64,000 nt of DNA from Methylosinus sp. PW1 (GTDB lineage Bacteria > Pseudomonadota > Alphaproteobacteria > Rhizobiales > Beijerinckiaceae): contig NZ_JQNK01000009.1 in NCBI RefSeq assembly GCF_000745215.1, positions 620,001 through 684,000 of the forward strand. Direction: 5' to 3'. Made by a program: the position numbers and the translations under genes. Below the pieces are notes generated by a model, which saw only the letters and a list, made by a program, of their open reading frames with translations, was not told where the DNA came from and did not search any database. Position 1 is the stretch's first letter. Every line of letters starts with the position of its first letter. This document shows, one piece after another, positions 52,327 to 61,800 of this stretch.

Positions 52327-52576
52327 GGCGCTACTTTTTTAGCTTAGGCTTTACCTTAAGCATAAGGAAGTTAGCGCGCCTTCCGAGGACGCCGCCGACC
52401 GATAACGGCCTCCGCAATGCGGTGAGGCGTTTCACTATGTTGACGACATGCTTCGTTAGCTGGTCGATCTGTTCCTGGATCTGGCTTCCGGTCCAATCTC
52501 ATCCGCAGAATACGTTTGCCATGCTTTCAAAACCGCTCCCATCATTCCGCGCCGCCGAGTGAAGTCGGCTCGCGCG

Positions 52577-53485
52577 CTAGGCGAGCATCAGCGACAGATT
52601 CTGCACGGCGGCGCCCGACGCCCCTTTGCCGAGATTGTCGAGCCGCGCGACGAGCAGCGCGTGGCGGCTCTCCTCGCGGGCGAAGACGAAGATTTCGAGA
52701 TCATTGGTGCCGTTCAAGGCGAGCGGATCGAGACGGCCGGACTTCGGCGCCGGCATGACGCGCACATAAGTCGCGCCAGCATAGTGACGCGCCAGCGCCG
52801 CCTCGAGATCGACGGCGCGAGGCCGCGTGGAGAGCGCGTCGAGCCGGAGCGGAATCGAGACCAGCATTCCCTGTCGGAAATTGCCGACGGACGGCACGAA
52901 CAGCGGCGGCGCGGCGAGCCGCGAATAGGCCGCGGTCTCCGGCAAATGCTTATGCTCGAGCGAGAGGCCGTAGAGCTCGAAGGCCGGCGCCTCGCCTTTC
53001 TCGTAAGCCTCGATCATCTGCTTGCCGCCGCCGGAATAGCCGGAGACGGCGTTGATCGTCAGCGCATCCTGCGCGGCGATCAGCCCCGCATCGACGAGCG
53101 GACGCAGCAGCGCGATCGCGCCGGTGGCGTAGCAGCCGGGATTGGCGACGCGCCGCGCCTTGCGGATCGCCTCCGTCTGGCCGGGCGCGAGCTCGGGAAA
53201 ACCATAGGTCCAGCCGGGCGCGACGCGATGCGCTGTCGAGGCGTCGAGAATGCGCGGTCCGGCCTCGCCCAATTCATCGGCGAGCGCGACCGTCTCCTTG
53301 GCCGCAGTGTCCGGCAGGCAGAGAATGGCGACATCGACGCGCGCGAGAATGTCGCGCTTGGCGGAGATCTCCTTGCGCAGCTCCGGCGCGATGGAGACGA
53401 GCTCCAGATTCGGCGCGCCCGCGAGCTTCTCGCGGATCTCGAGCCCCGTGGTGCCGCTGTCGCCATCGATGAAGATTTTCGCCAT
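52577..53485 (-). CDS. argC: N-acetyl-gamma-glutamyl-phosphate reductase
   Basis: 302 residues. IFIDGDSGTTGLEIREKLAG is the start of the short ArgC type, ANPGCYATGAIALLRPLVDA carries the catalytic Cys, and NAVSGYSGGGKQMIEAYEKG is conserved. Third step of arginine synthesis, NADPH-dependent. Downstream of rplM-rpsI in the same direction but behind a terminator. Confidence 0.97.
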   Translation of the reverse strand: MAKIFIDGDSGTTGLEIREKLAGAPNLELVSIAPELRKEISAKRDILARVDVAILCLPDTAAKETVALADELGEAGPRILDASTAHRVAPGWTYGFPELAPGQTEAIRKARRVANPGCYATGAIALLRPLVDAGLIAAQDALTINAVSGYSGGGKQMIEAYEKGEAPAFELYGLSLEHKHLPETAAYSRLAAPPLFVPSVGNFRQGMLVSIPLRLDALSTRPRAVDLEAALARHYAGATYVRVMPAPKSGRLDPLALNGTNDLEIFVFAREESRHALLVARLDNLGKGASGAAVQNLSLMLA

Positions 53486-53518
53486 TGGTGCTGGTTCCGA
53501 TTCCCGTGAGACAAATAA

Positions 53519-53542
53519 AAAGGGCGGCTCGCGCCGCCCTTT
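53519..53542 (-). terminator. Intrinsic terminator of rplM-rpsI
   Basis: AAAGGGCGGC, loop TCGC, GCCGCCCTTT: a 10-bp stem. On the minus strand it is followed by a T-rich run (TTTTTATTTG), so it ends rpsI transcripts. Confidence 0.88.
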
Positions 53543-53570
53543 GTCGCCCGTATCGCCGATCGAGAGATAA

Positions 53571-54053
53571 TCAGCGCTTCGAGAACTGGAAGCTGCGGCG
53601 GGCTTTGCGCTTGCCGTATTTCTTACGCTCGACCACGCGCGAGTCGCGGGTCAAGAAGCCCTCGCGCTTCAGCGCGCTGCGGAGCTCGGGCTCATAATGG
53701 GTGAGCGCCTTTGCAAGACCATGACGCACGGCGCCGGCCTGGCCGGAGAGGCCGCCGCCAGCAACCGTGACGACCAGATCATATTGATCGACGCGATTGG
53801 CGACGCCGAGCGGTTGCTGCAGGATCATGCGCAGCACCGGACGCGCGAAATAAACGGCGACGTCGCGGCCGTTGACGGTGATCTTGCCCGTGCCGGGCTT
53901 GATCCACACGCGGGCGACGGCGTTCTTGCGCTTGCCGGTGGCGTAGGCGCGGCCGTATTTGTCGAGCTTCTGCTCATATTTCGGCGCCTCGGACGCTGCC
54001 GCGACCGTCGCCTGATTGAGCTCGGAGAGAGAGGAAAGCGTGGTCTCGGCCAT
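53571..54053 (-). CDS. rpsI: 30S ribosomal protein S9
   Basis: 160 residues; the family ends in [17 protein letters not shown] as here. [20 protein letters not shown] and [19 protein letters not shown] are diagnostic. An N-terminal extension of about 30 residues is usual in alphaproteobacteria. Follows rplM by 2 bases. Confidence 0.98.
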   Translation of the reverse strand: MAETTLSSLSELNQATVAAASEAPKYEQKLDKYGRAYATGKRKNAVARVWIKPGTGKITVNGRDVAVYFARPVLRMILQQPLGVANRVDQYDLVVTVAGGGLSGQAGAVRHGLAKALTHYEPELRSALKREGFLTRDSRVVERKKYGKRKARRSFQFSKR

Positions 54054-54055
54054 GG

Positions 54056-54544
54056 TCAGGCGCTCTTAGCGTTCTTGCCGTTGCGGGCATTCTTGGGATT
54101 GAGGGCGGCGACGTCCAGCGGCTCGGGAGTCTGAGCGACATGCGGATGGTCCGGCCCCTTGTAGACGCGCAGATTGCCGAGCTGCTTGCGGCCGAGCGGG
54201 CCGCGCGGCAGCATGCGCTGCACCGCCTTCTCGACCACGCGCTCCGGGAAGCGCCCCTCGAGGATGAACTTGGCCGAGCGCTCCTTGATGCCGCCCGGGA
54301 AGCCCGTGTGATGATGGTAGACCTTCTGGTCGCGCTTGCGGCCGGTGAGGATCACCTTGTCGGCGTTCACGACGATGATGTTGTCGCCGTCGTCGACATG
54401 GGGGGTGAAGGTCGCCTTGTGCTTGCCGCGCAGACGCAGCGCGATGAGGCTGGCGAGGCGGCCGACGACGAGGCCCTTGGCGTCGATCAGCACCCATTTC
54501 TTCTGCACTTCGGCGGGCTTCGCCGAATAGGTCTTGCCAAACAT
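54056..54544 (-). CDS. rplM: 50S ribosomal protein L13
   Basis: 162 residues. [40 protein letters not shown] and [18 protein letters not shown] are diagnostic. First gene of the rplM-rpsI operon. A C-terminal extension ([10 protein letters not shown]) is common in this class. Confidence 0.98.
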   Translation of the reverse strand: MFGKTYSAKPAEVQKKWVLIDAKGLVVGRLASLIALRLRGKHKATFTPHVDDGDNIIVVNADKVILTGRKRDQKVYHHHTGFPGGIKERSAKFILEGRFPERVVEKAVQRMLPRGPLGRKQLGNLRVYKGPDHPHVAQTPEPLDVAALNPKNARNGKNAKSA

Positions 54545-54703
54545 GGGAGAGCTATTTCCGTTCTTTTCGGGTCTGCGCCCGTGGGATCGCTGGGTGATAA
54601 GCGACCGCGCCGCCCCTGTCAAACGGAATCGGGCGCCCGTGAGCGCCCGAAAAGCCCGCATTTCCCGGCAATAGACCGCATAGGTATTATCATACCTGCG
54701 ATC

Positions 54704-55915
54704 TCACGGCATGACGATGGGCTTGCCGCGCGGGAATTTGGCGATGGTCGCCTCGTCTATGTTCAAATGCTGGGCGACCATGGCCGGCGGCGTATGGGTG
54801 AGCCAGTCGGTGAGCGAGACGTCGCGGAAATGCGCGGCGCGGAAAACCTCGAGAAATTGCAGCTCCGTATCGCCGACATTCTGCACGTAATGTCCATGGG
54901 CGCGCTTCACATAGCCTATGTCGCCGGCGTGGAAATCCTGCGTCACCGCCTTGGGTCCGGCGTCGAACAGCGTCATGCGGCCATGGCCTTTGATCCAATA
55001 TTGCCATTCGTCGCCATTGGGATGCCAATGCATCTCGCGCAGCGCGCCCGGCGCGAGCGTGACCAGCGCCGCGGCTATGGTGGAGGAAACCTTGAAATTG
55101 TCGCTGTCCGCGACGCGCACCTCGCCGCCCTTGGTCTTTTTGGCGGCGGCGCTGCCCTTCAGCGAGAAAGTGTAAGGATAGGGCGGCGCCCCCTCCCCTT
55201 GCGCCGATGCGGCCTGATCCGCGGCCAAGGGACCAGGAATCTCGCCTTGGAAAATATAGAGCTGATTGAGCGGGATATTGGCGAAGGTCTCGGCCGGCAG
55301 GCCGAAATTGGCGGCGAGAATCTCGGGCGGCGTATGGGCGATCCAGTCGGTCACGAGCAGAGTGTTGTATTCGGTCGCCTTGCCGTCGTCGAAACAGAGC
55401 AGGAACTCGCAGCCGTCCGGCCCTAGCCCCTGCAATGAATGCGGCTGGCCGGCGGGGAAATACCAAATGTCCCCCTCCTTCACATCGGAGACATAGGCGC
55501 GGCCCTGATCGTCGAGCACGGTGATGCGGCAGGAGCCATAGGAGACATAGCCCCATTCGGCGGCGAGGTGCCAATGCATCTCCCTTATTCCACCCGCCGT
55601 CAGCCGCATATCGACGCCGGAAATCTCCTCGGCGATGGCGAAATCATATTGCGTGACCTGCCGCGCCCAGCCGCCGTTCTGCACGCGCTTGGGCGCATTG
55701 TTGAACGACGCCCAGAACATGGGCATGTCGCTGACGTCGGTGGGCGGCGGAAACTGAGCCGAAGGAAACTGCCCGCCGATCGCCTCGCTGCGCGGGCCGG
55801 GGTCGGTGAGGCTGGCTTTATTTCGCGCATTGATCGCGCCCTGCGGCGGAAGATCTGGATTGCCGAAAGAGGGGGTCGGACGCGCGGCGGTCTCGCGCTT
55901 CTTTGCAGTGGCCAT
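54704..55915 (-). CDS. Bicupin oxalate decarboxylase family protein
   Basis: 403 residues, two cupin domains. The first has HWHLAAEWGYV and GDIWYFPAGQPHSLQG; the second HWHPNGDEWQYW and GDIGYVKRAHGHYVQN, giving two Mn sites. The lid segment reads TEYN where B. subtilis OxdC has SENS, so the Glu used for decarboxylation is kept. It turns oxalate to formate and CO2; in a methylotroph formate can be oxidised for energy. No signal peptide. Confidence 0.9.
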   Translation of the reverse strand: MATAKKRETAARPTPSFGNPDLPPQGAINARNKASLTDPGPRSEAIGGQFPSAQFPPPTDVSDMPMFWASFNNAPKRVQNGGWARQVTQYDFAIAEEISGVDMRLTAGGIREMHWHLAAEWGYVSYGSCRITVLDDQGRAYVSDVKEGDIWYFPAGQPHSLQGLGPDGCEFLLCFDDGKATEYNTLLVTDWIAHTPPEILAANFGLPAETFANIPLNQLYIFQGEIPGPLAADQAASAQGEGAPPYPYTFSLKGSAAAKKTKGGEVRVADSDNFKVSSTIAAALVTLAPGALREMHWHPNGDEWQYWIKGHGRMTLFDAGPKAVTQDFHAGDIGYVKRAHGHYVQNVGDTELQFLEVFRAAHFRDVSLTDWLTHTPPAMVAQHLNIDEATIAKFPRGKPIVMP

Positions 55916-56129
55916 TTGCTTCTTTCTCCAGCGGAAAGGGGAAGGCGACCGCTTCTGTCAGATTGCGCCGCCAGCGCGAGGGTCAACCGCAGGGAAAAAC
56001 GCGGGATCGCTAAAATCCGAGCGTTCGAATTGGCGAGCGGGCAAAAGGCGCGCGCGCATTCTCGGCCCCGATGGCGAGGGACGCCGCGGCGGCGGGCTGC
56101 GGCGCTCCACGCCGGCTTCGGGGGTTCGC

Positions 56130-56741
56130 GTGGCCTATTTTCTCATTCGCGTCTTGAGTCCGCTCGCTCTGGCGCTCATCGTCTGCAGCGCCTCGGCCGC
56201 ACGCGCGGAGGTCCCGCGCGCGAGCTTCGTCGTCACCGGCGAGCCGACCTCCATCCCCTATGGCTGGATGGATTTTTGCGGCCGCCAGCCGCAGGAATGC
56301 CGACAGACGGTCCTGCCCGCCGCCGATCTCGACCTCTCGCGCGAAACCTGGGCGCGGCTGAACGAGATCAATCGCGCCGTGAACGCCGCGATACAGCCTC
56401 TCTCCAATCTCGAGCATTGGGGCACGATGGCCGATCATTGGGATTATCCCACCGACGGCAAGGGCGACTGCAAGATCTACGCGCTGCAGAAGCGCCGGCT
56501 GCTGATGGAAATGGGCTTTCCGCGCCAGGCGCTGCTGATGACCATCGTGCGCGACAAGAACGACCAGGGCCATGCGATTCTGACGGCGCGCACCAATCGC
56601 GGCGACTTCGTGCTGGACAATCTCGCCGACGAGGTGAAGCCGTGGGACGCGACCGGCTATCGCTTCGTGAAACGCCAGTCGCAGCAAGACCCGAATGTGT
56701 GGGTGACGATCGAGACCCGCCGGCGCATCGGCGCGCGATAA
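56130..56741 (+). CDS. Exported transglutaminase-like cysteine peptidase (BTLCP family)
   Basis: 203 residues from GTG 56130. A Sec leader (LIRVLSPLALALIVCSASAA) ends near ARA. The catalytic set is Cys in GKGDCKIYALQKRRLL, His in QGHAILTARTN, and Asp in FVLDNLADEV. These periplasmic peptidases (DUF920/LapG-like) cut surface or regulatory proteins. Divergent from the oxalate decarboxylase. The IS4 element inserted just after the gene. Confidence 0.85.
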   Translation: MAYFLIRVLSPLALALIVCSASAARAEVPRASFVVTGEPTSIPYGWMDFCGRQPQECRQTVLPAADLDLSRETWARLNEINRAVNAAIQPLSNLEHWGTMADHWDYPTDGKGDCKIYALQKRRLLMEMGFPRQALLMTIVRDKNDQGHAILTARTNRGDFVLDNLADEVKPWDATGYRFVKRQSQQDPNVWVTIETRRRIGAR

Positions 56742-56767
56742 CGCCCCCTCTCCTTCTCCCGCAGGCG

Positions 56768-58069
56768 CACGGCTGTCCGGGGAAACTCAGGCATAGATCA
56801 TCTCGATCTGGCAGTCGGACTTCCACCGGCTCGGCACGCGATATTTGGGCGGCGGCTCGTCGATCGATGCGACGGGCCGGCGCGCGAACAGGAAGCGGCC
56901 AGCCAGCTCGGCGAAGCGCAGCGGCGGCAGAGTGACGCCGTGGCTGTGCGCGGCGATGCGCAGCAGCAGGAAGGCGATCATCGCCGCCAGCAGCTGAAGC
57001 TTGATGGCGTTCTCGTTCTTGCCCAAGAACTTGCGGATCGAGAGATGCTGCTTCAGCCAGCGGAACAGCAGCTCGATCGCCCAGCGCGCCTTGTAGAGCG
57101 CGGCGATCTCCACCGCATCGCGGGTCATGTCGTTGGTGATCACCTCGATGATCGGCGATTTCGTCCGGCTCGCCGCGTCGCGCTCGATGCGGATGCGGCG
57201 CAGGCGCATCCGCAGCTTGGAATCGCCCTTGCTGGCCAGCGCGACCTCGCTGTCCGCGAGCACGGTGAAGCCGTCGCCGCGGGTCTTATCGAGCGGCCGT
57301 TCGGCGACGACCTTCAAGCGCGTGTTGGTCTTTGGCCGCGTGACGAAGAGCGCCCCGGCGTCGTGAATGCCCTTCCACCATTTGAAATCATAATAGCCCT
57401 TGTCGAAGACATAGGTGGCGCCCGCCTCGATCGGCGTCTTCTTGCCGATGGTGACATCATTGACATTGGCGAGCGTCACCTCGACGCGATAGGGACGGTC
57501 GGCCCCGCGATCATAGGCGACATGCATTTTGAGCCCGTGGATGCGGCCGTTGGAGCGGGCGAACGCATGGAACTTGCTCAAAGGGATGGGGGTCGAGTCG
57601 ATGAGGCGGAGCATCTCGGCTCCCTCGCGCCGCGTCTTGCGGTCGAGCGTCGCGGCGAGCAGAGCGAAGAGATCGGCGAAGACGGCGACGGGCCGGCGGG
57701 CGCTGGCTTCGGCGAGCGTCGAGCGCGCGAAACGCCCGACGCCCAGGTGATAATGCCCATTGGCCTCGGCGTTGAAGGCGGCGACGAGGGCGCGCAGGCT
57801 GACGACCGCGCCCAGCTGCGCGAAGATCAGCGCCACCAGATGGCTCCAGCTCCTGAAGGATTTGTCGTAGGCGTCGCCGCCGTGACGATCCACGATCTTC
57901 TGGAAGCTGCGACGATCGATCGGTTTGAGAAGCTCGACGAAGACGCTATTCTCGAGGCGCATGTCCGGCTCTTTCTTTCTGAGTCTCGACAACCAGAAAG
58001 TACCCCGAAACTCTCGGGAAAGCCGGGCATGCGCCCGCGACCTATCGACTCATTCCCCGGACAGCCGTG
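56768..58069. mobile_element. IS4-family insertion sequence, complete
   Basis: About 1.3 kb, flanked by perfect inverted repeats CACGGCTGTCCGGGGAA (56768-56784 and 58053-58069). A 9-bp sequence, CCGCAGGCG, is repeated directly at 56759-56767 and 58070-58078, the probable target duplication. The transposase is intact, so the copy looks recent. The target was the loop of a hairpin (CCTTCTCCC/GGGAGAAGG). Confidence 0.88.
56787..57962 (-). CDS. IS4-family DDE transposase
   Basis: 391 residues from ATG 57962; a TTG at 57992 is an earlier option. The DDE residues are Asp in RLIDSTPI, Asp in YVFDKGYYDFK, and Glu in the Y-R-E-K signature ALYKARWAIELLFRWLKQHL. The N-terminal DUF4372-like region (RSFQKIVDRHGGDAYDKSFR) is typical of this subgroup. 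Intact reading frame. Confidence 0.95.
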   Translation of the reverse strand: MRLENSVFVELLKPIDRRSFQKIVDRHGGDAYDKSFRSWSHLVALIFAQLGAVVSLRALVAAFNAEANGHYHLGVGRFARSTLAEASARRPVAVFADLFALLAATLDRKTRREGAEMLRLIDSTPIPLSKFHAFARSNGRIHGLKMHVAYDRGADRPYRVEVTLANVNDVTIGKKTPIEAGATYVFDKGYYDFKWWKGIHDAGALFVTRPKTNTRLKVVAERPLDKTRGDGFTVLADSEVALASKGDSKLRMRLRRIRIERDAASRTKSPIIEVITNDMTRDAVEIAALYKARWAIELLFRWLKQHLSIRKFLGKNENAIKLQLLAAMIAFLLLRIAAHSHGVTLPPLRFAELAGRFLFARRPVASIDEPPPKYRVPSRWKSDCQIEMIYA

Positions 58070-58098
58070 CCGCAGGCGGGAGAAGGATCGCGCCCTAC

Positions 58099-58683
58099 CT
58101 AAATAGAAATCACATCCCGATAAATTTCCGCGAGCGGAACGCTCACGCCGATCGCCGGCAGATCGAGCTCCGCCTCCAGGCCATCGAGGATGCGCACGCC
58201 GGCCCAGACCGCGCCTGCCCGATCGAAGGTCTCTATATGCGCGCGGTCGCGCTCGACCAGCACGTAATGACGCAGGCTCGGCAGCTTCTGATAGACGGCC
58301 CATTTCTCGAAACGGTCGCGCGCCTTGCTGCCCTCGGACATGACCTCGACGAGGACGGTCGGATCGTTCAGCGACGTCGCGCCGGGCTCGAGCGGTCGGC
58401 AGTGCACGATCACATCCGGCAGCGTGGATGAATCCATAGGGGCGTCTCTCAGCCGGAAGCTCTCGGTCAATGTCCGGCACGACGAGCCATTCGCCCTCAG
58501 CCTCTCACGAATGCCGGAGGAAAGGTTCTGGATGATGTAATTATGCTCCCAGCGCGCTCCGACCATCATGCGCACGACGCGGCCGCCGATCAGCTCCCAC
58601 TTTTCATTCGCGGGCTTGTCGGCGAGAAGCTCCTCGAAGTCATCGAGGGACATATGCTCATATTGCGACGAGGGGCGGCTCAC
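58099..58683 (-). CDS. Uma2-family (DUF820) putative restriction-like nuclease
   Basis: 194 residues from GTG 58683 with GGAGA upstream; ATG 58713 is an alternative. YEHMSLDDFEELLADKPANE, KWELIGGRVVRMM, LPDVIVHCRP (Asp) and PTVLVEVMSEGSKARDRFEK (Glu and Lys) give the PD-(D/E)XK-like core. Uma2 proteins are widespread in bacteria with mobile or toxin-like behaviour; function unproved. Confidence 0.85.
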   Translation of the reverse strand: MSRPSSQYEHMSLDDFEELLADKPANEKWELIGGRVVRMMVGARWEHNYIIQNLSSGIRERLRANGSSCRTLTESFRLRDAPMDSSTLPDVIVHCRPLEPGATSLNDPTVLVEVMSEGSKARDRFEKWAVYQKLPSLRHYVLVERDRAHIETFDRAGAVWAGVRILDGLEAELDLPAIGVSVPLAEIYRDVISI

Positions 58684-58755
58684 GGGCTTTTCTCCGGGCG
58701 CATAGTCTAGCATAACGCGGCAGCCCGCGCATCGACGCAATCGGAGCCCGATTCT

Positions 58756-59799
58756 TTGACCACCCCTCCCCGCCGGCTGGTGACGCCCGAAAAGCGCGAG
58801 GACGATCCAGACGCCTCGCTGCGTCCGCTCTCGCTCGGCGATTTCACCGGCCAGGAGGCGGCGCGCAAGAATCTCAAGATCTTCATCGAGGCGGCCAAGA
58901 CGCGCGGCGAGGCGCTCGACCATGTGCTGCTGGTCGGCCCGCCCGGCCTCGGCAAGACGACCATGGCGCAGATCGTCGCCCGCGAGCTGGGCGTCAATTT
59001 CCGCTCCACCTCCGGCCCGGTCATCGCCAAGGCCGGCGATCTCGCGGCGCAGCTCACCAATCTCGAGCCGCGCGACGTTCTCTTCATCGACGAGATTCAT
59101 CGGCTCAATCCGGCGGTGGAGGAAATTCTCTATCCGGCCATGGAGGATTTTCAGCTCGATCTCATCATCGGCGAAGGCCCGGCGGCGCGCTCGGTGAAGA
59201 TCGATCTCGCCAAATTCACCCTCGTCGGCGCGACGACGCGCGCCGGCCTGCTGACGACGCCGCTGCGCGATCGTTTCGGCATTCCGATCCGGCTCAATTT
59301 CTACACGGCGGAAGAATTGGAGCTGATCGTGCGGCGCGGCGCGCGCGTGCTCGGCGTCGCCATGAGCGAGGATGGCGCGCGCGAGATCGCGCGGCGCTCG
59401 CGCGGCACGCCACGCATCGCAGGCCGCCTGCTGCGCCGCGTGCGCGATTTCGCCATTGTCGAGAATGCGGGACAGGTGACGCGCGAGCTGGCCGATCGCT
59501 CGCTGGCTCTGCTCGAGGTCGACAGCATCGGGCTCGATGTGATGGACCGCCGCTATCTCGAAATGGTGGCCGTCAATTTCGGCGGCGGCCCGGTGGGGAT
59601 AGAGACGATCGCCGCCGCCCTCTCCGAACCGCGCGACGCGATCGAGGACATCATCGAGCCCTTCCTGCTGCAGCAGGGTTTTCTGCAACGCACGCCGCGC
59701 GGACGGCTGCTGACGCCGCACGCCTTCCGGCATCTCGGCCTCGCCGAGCCGTCGCGCCCGCCGGCGCAATTCGGAATGTTCGACGAAGAGGAGGAGTGA
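58756..59799 (+). CDS. ruvB: Holliday junction branch migration ATPase RuvB
   Basis: 347 residues from TTG 58756, GGAG 9 bases upstream. Walker [10 protein letters not shown], Walker B FIDEIHR, sensor GATTRAG and arginine finger LRDRFG are present, and the C-terminal winged helix ([17 protein letters not shown]) is complete. It drives branch migration with RuvA. RuvA and RuvC are not in the window, so the usual ruvCAB cluster is broken here. Confidence 0.98.
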   Translation: MTTPPRRLVTPEKREDDPDASLRPLSLGDFTGQEAARKNLKIFIEAAKTRGEALDHVLLVGPPGLGKTTMAQIVARELGVNFRSTSGPVIAKAGDLAAQLTNLEPRDVLFIDEIHRLNPAVEEILYPAMEDFQLDLIIGEGPAARSVKIDLAKFTLVGATTRAGLLTTPLRDRFGIPIRLNFYTAEELELIVRRGARVLGVAMSEDGAREIARRSRGTPRIAGRLLRRVRDFAIVENAGQVTRELADRSLALLEVDSIGLDVMDRRYLEMVAVNFGGGPVGIETIAAALSEPRDAIEDIIEPFLLQQGFLQRTPRGRLLTPHAFRHLGLAEPSRPPAQFGMFDEEEE

Positions 59800-59824
59800 G
59801 GCGGGCGCTCCCCGAAGCTCTCAT

Positions 59825-60514
59825 TCACTCCCGCACGGCCGCCGCGTCGAAATCCAGCAGCTCGTTCGTATAGGTCTCGCGCACTTCCGAGATCGGCGTC
59901 CCATCGCCGCCATGCACGATGGCGCGATGCTCGAACAACGCGCGAGGCGGATCGAGGTCCACCTTCTTCGGCCGCGCACGCATGATCGCCTCGCGCGTCT
60001 CGCTCTCCCAACCCACAGGCAGCGGCGACCAGCGCATCTCCGCCGAGAATGTGCGGCGGAAAGGCCGCAGCGGCGCGATCACCTTGCCGAAGGGCGCGTC
60101 GCTCGCCTCCAACGCGCGGTTCATCTCCGGCGTGAGGCGCGAAGGCACATACCAATTATCGGCTTCCGAAAGCGTATGCGCGCCGCAGCGCAGCGCCACG
60201 CGGCGATATTTCACCGGCTCCTGCGCGCCGACGGCCAATCGCTCGCGCTGCTCCGCGCTCGGCGCGGCGGCGGCGCCCGGCGCGACTTGGGCGACGATCT
60301 TCGGCTCCGCGGCCATGTGATGGTCGGCGCACCATTTCTCCAGCACCAATGTCGCGCTGCGCCCGGCGAGCAGCTCCGCGTTCAGCGTCTCGATCAGCGC
60401 CAGCGCCTCGAGACGGCCGACGAAATCATCCGGCCAGGGCGCGCGCGCCGAGGCCGGCGCCGCCGACAGAAAAGCGAGCCCCGCGAAAGCCGCTCGTCTC
60501 ATCCTCGCTCGCAT
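59825..60514 (-). CDS. Exported chorismate-lyase (UbiC)-like protein
   Basis: 229 residues from ATG 60514. A Sec leader (RRAAFAGLAFLSAAPASARA) precedes the body. SEADNWYVPSRLTPEMNRAL, SDAPFGKVIAPLRPFRRTFS, ALFEHRAIVHGGDG and ISEVRETYTNELLDFD resemble the UbiC/UTRA fold. UbiC is cytoplasmic, so with a leader this is more likely a divergent binding protein of that fold than the ubiquinone enzyme. Confidence 0.65.
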   Translation of the reverse strand: MRARMRRAAFAGLAFLSAAPASARAPWPDDFVGRLEALALIETLNAELLAGRSATLVLEKWCADHHMAAEPKIVAQVAPGAAAAPSAEQRERLAVGAQEPVKYRRVALRCGAHTLSEADNWYVPSRLTPEMNRALEASDAPFGKVIAPLRPFRRTFSAEMRWSPLPVGWESETREAIMRARPKKVDLDPPRALFEHRAIVHGGDGTPISEVRETYTNELLDFDAAAVRE

Positions 60515-60733
60515 CACAGCGCTCCTCCGCCTCGTCTCGATGTGAATAGCGCAAGCGCCCGCCCCTGTCGCGCGCCGCAGACGGCGGCGATTTCGCGGCG
60601 GCCGCGCCCGCGCGTGGCGACTCTGTGACGCTTCGAAGGTATTCCGGCGAAGTCCGTGTTTTTGCTTACTGCCAAGCTTGTGAACCGCAATTGCCTCGCA
60701 TAGTCCTAATCGCGAACGAGACAAGAGGACGCG

Positions 60734-61690
60734 ATGAAGAACGTCGAATATCGTCTTTTCGCGGCCGCCCTTTGCTTGGCGGCTGCGCCATTTGCCACCT
60801 CCACCGCGGAAGCCGGCGTCACCCAGCAGGTGAAATTCTCGGCGGCCGCGCGGCTGGAGCCGACGAAAGTGCTGGTGCTCGGCTCCGAGCGTCGCGCCAA
60901 CGCCGAGCAATACGCCGCGCGTCAAAAGCTCGACGCCGGCGCGCTGAAGCAGTCGCACGCCGCCTCCGGGCTCATCCAATGCGGACGCGCGCATGGCGCC
61001 GGGCAGCTGACGCTCTCCAACAATGTCATCACCACTGCGGCGCATGTCTTCTTCGACGAGCGCGGCGCCAAGCGCGCGCGCGTCTGCCAATTCGTCACCG
61101 AGGTCGACGGCAAGAAGCGTCGCATCGCCGTGGATATGTCGTCGATCGTCGCCGGCTCGGCCAAGCCCTACGCCGTCAAGGCGATCAACGACTGGGCGGT
61201 GGCGCGGCTCGCGCAGCCGCTCGACGATGTGAAGCCCTATGAGCTCGCCGACCAGCTCGCCGTCGAGCAGACGGTGGAGTTCGTCTCGCGCGGCCATTCC
61301 GATTGGCGCGACGCCGAGACAATGTCCTTCGAGGCCTGCCGCCTGCGCGCGCAGACCAATCAGCTGAAGGGCGGCGCGCGCGAGTTCGCCTTCGATTGCG
61401 GCACGGGCGACGGCGCCTCCGGCGGCGCGGTTCTCGCGGGCGAGCAGCGCGCCAAGCTCGGCGCCATTCTCGTGGGCTGGCGCAGCAATGATCCCTCGCG
61501 CATCGGGCCTTATTCGACGTCGAATTACAATTTCGTCGTCTCGGTCGAAGGCGCCTTCCGCGAGGCGGTGCTCGCCGCCGCGGGCAATGGGACGCTCCCG
61601 GCCACCGCGAGTGCGACGCCCGCCGGCGAGAAGGCCGAGGGCGACAAGGCCGCGGACAGCGAGCAGCGCCGCTCCGCCGGCCGCGACTGA
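60734..61690 (+). CDS. Exported trypsin-like serine protease
   Basis: 318 residues. A Sec leader (LFAAALCLAAAPFATSTAEA). The catalytic triad is His in VITTAAHVF, Asp in INDWAVARL and Ser in GDGASGGAV, the S1 layout. The C-terminal 40 residues are low-complexity. It would be periplasmic or secreted; no PDZ domain, so not a DegP type. Confidence 0.85.
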   Translation: MKNVEYRLFAAALCLAAAPFATSTAEAGVTQQVKFSAAARLEPTKVLVLGSERRANAEQYAARQKLDAGALKQSHAASGLIQCGRAHGAGQLTLSNNVITTAAHVFFDERGAKRARVCQFVTEVDGKKRRIAVDMSSIVAGSAKPYAVKAINDWAVARLAQPLDDVKPYELADQLAVEQTVEFVSRGHSDWRDAETMSFEACRLRAQTNQLKGGAREFAFDCGTGDGASGGAVLAGEQRAKLGAILVGWRSNDPSRIGPYSTSNYNFVVSVEGAFREAVLAAAGNGTLPATASATPAGEKAEGDKAADSEQRRSAGRD

Positions 61691-61704
61691 CGAGAAATGG
61701 ATTT

Positions 61705-61762
61705 GCGAGCCTGAAGGCTCGCGGTCCAGGGCGCGGATCGGACCGCGAGCCTTCAGGCTCGC
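61705..61762. repeat. Perfect 23-bp inverted repeat, REP-like, between convergent genes
   Basis: GCGAGCCTGAAGGCTCGC plus GGTCC (61705-61727) is repeated in inverse orientation at 61740-61762 with a 12-base spacer. Each arm is itself a palindrome (GCGAGCCT-GA-AGGCTCGC). It lies between the protease and the convergent tolC-type gene, so it could be a bidirectional terminator; the compound palindrome resembles a REP element pair. Confidence 0.85.
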
Positions 61763-61800
61763 ATCCCGCGCCACGAATTCAAAACCGCCCGGCGTCGCTC

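Noticed and set aside
52336..52500. Minus-strand frame downstream of the AT-rich gene with amphipathic helix-like sequence
   Set aside because: No start codon after the upstream stop except a weak GTG; treated as a decayed fragment or chance.
58684..59769. Upstream part of a 556-codon minus-strand frame
   Set aside because: Only the last ~195 codons are the Uma2-type protein; the rest lies opposite ruvB and has shadow composition.
60515..61774. Upstream part of a 649-codon minus-strand frame
   Set aside because: Only the end (59825-60514) has a leader and family-like motifs; the rest is antisense to the serine protease.
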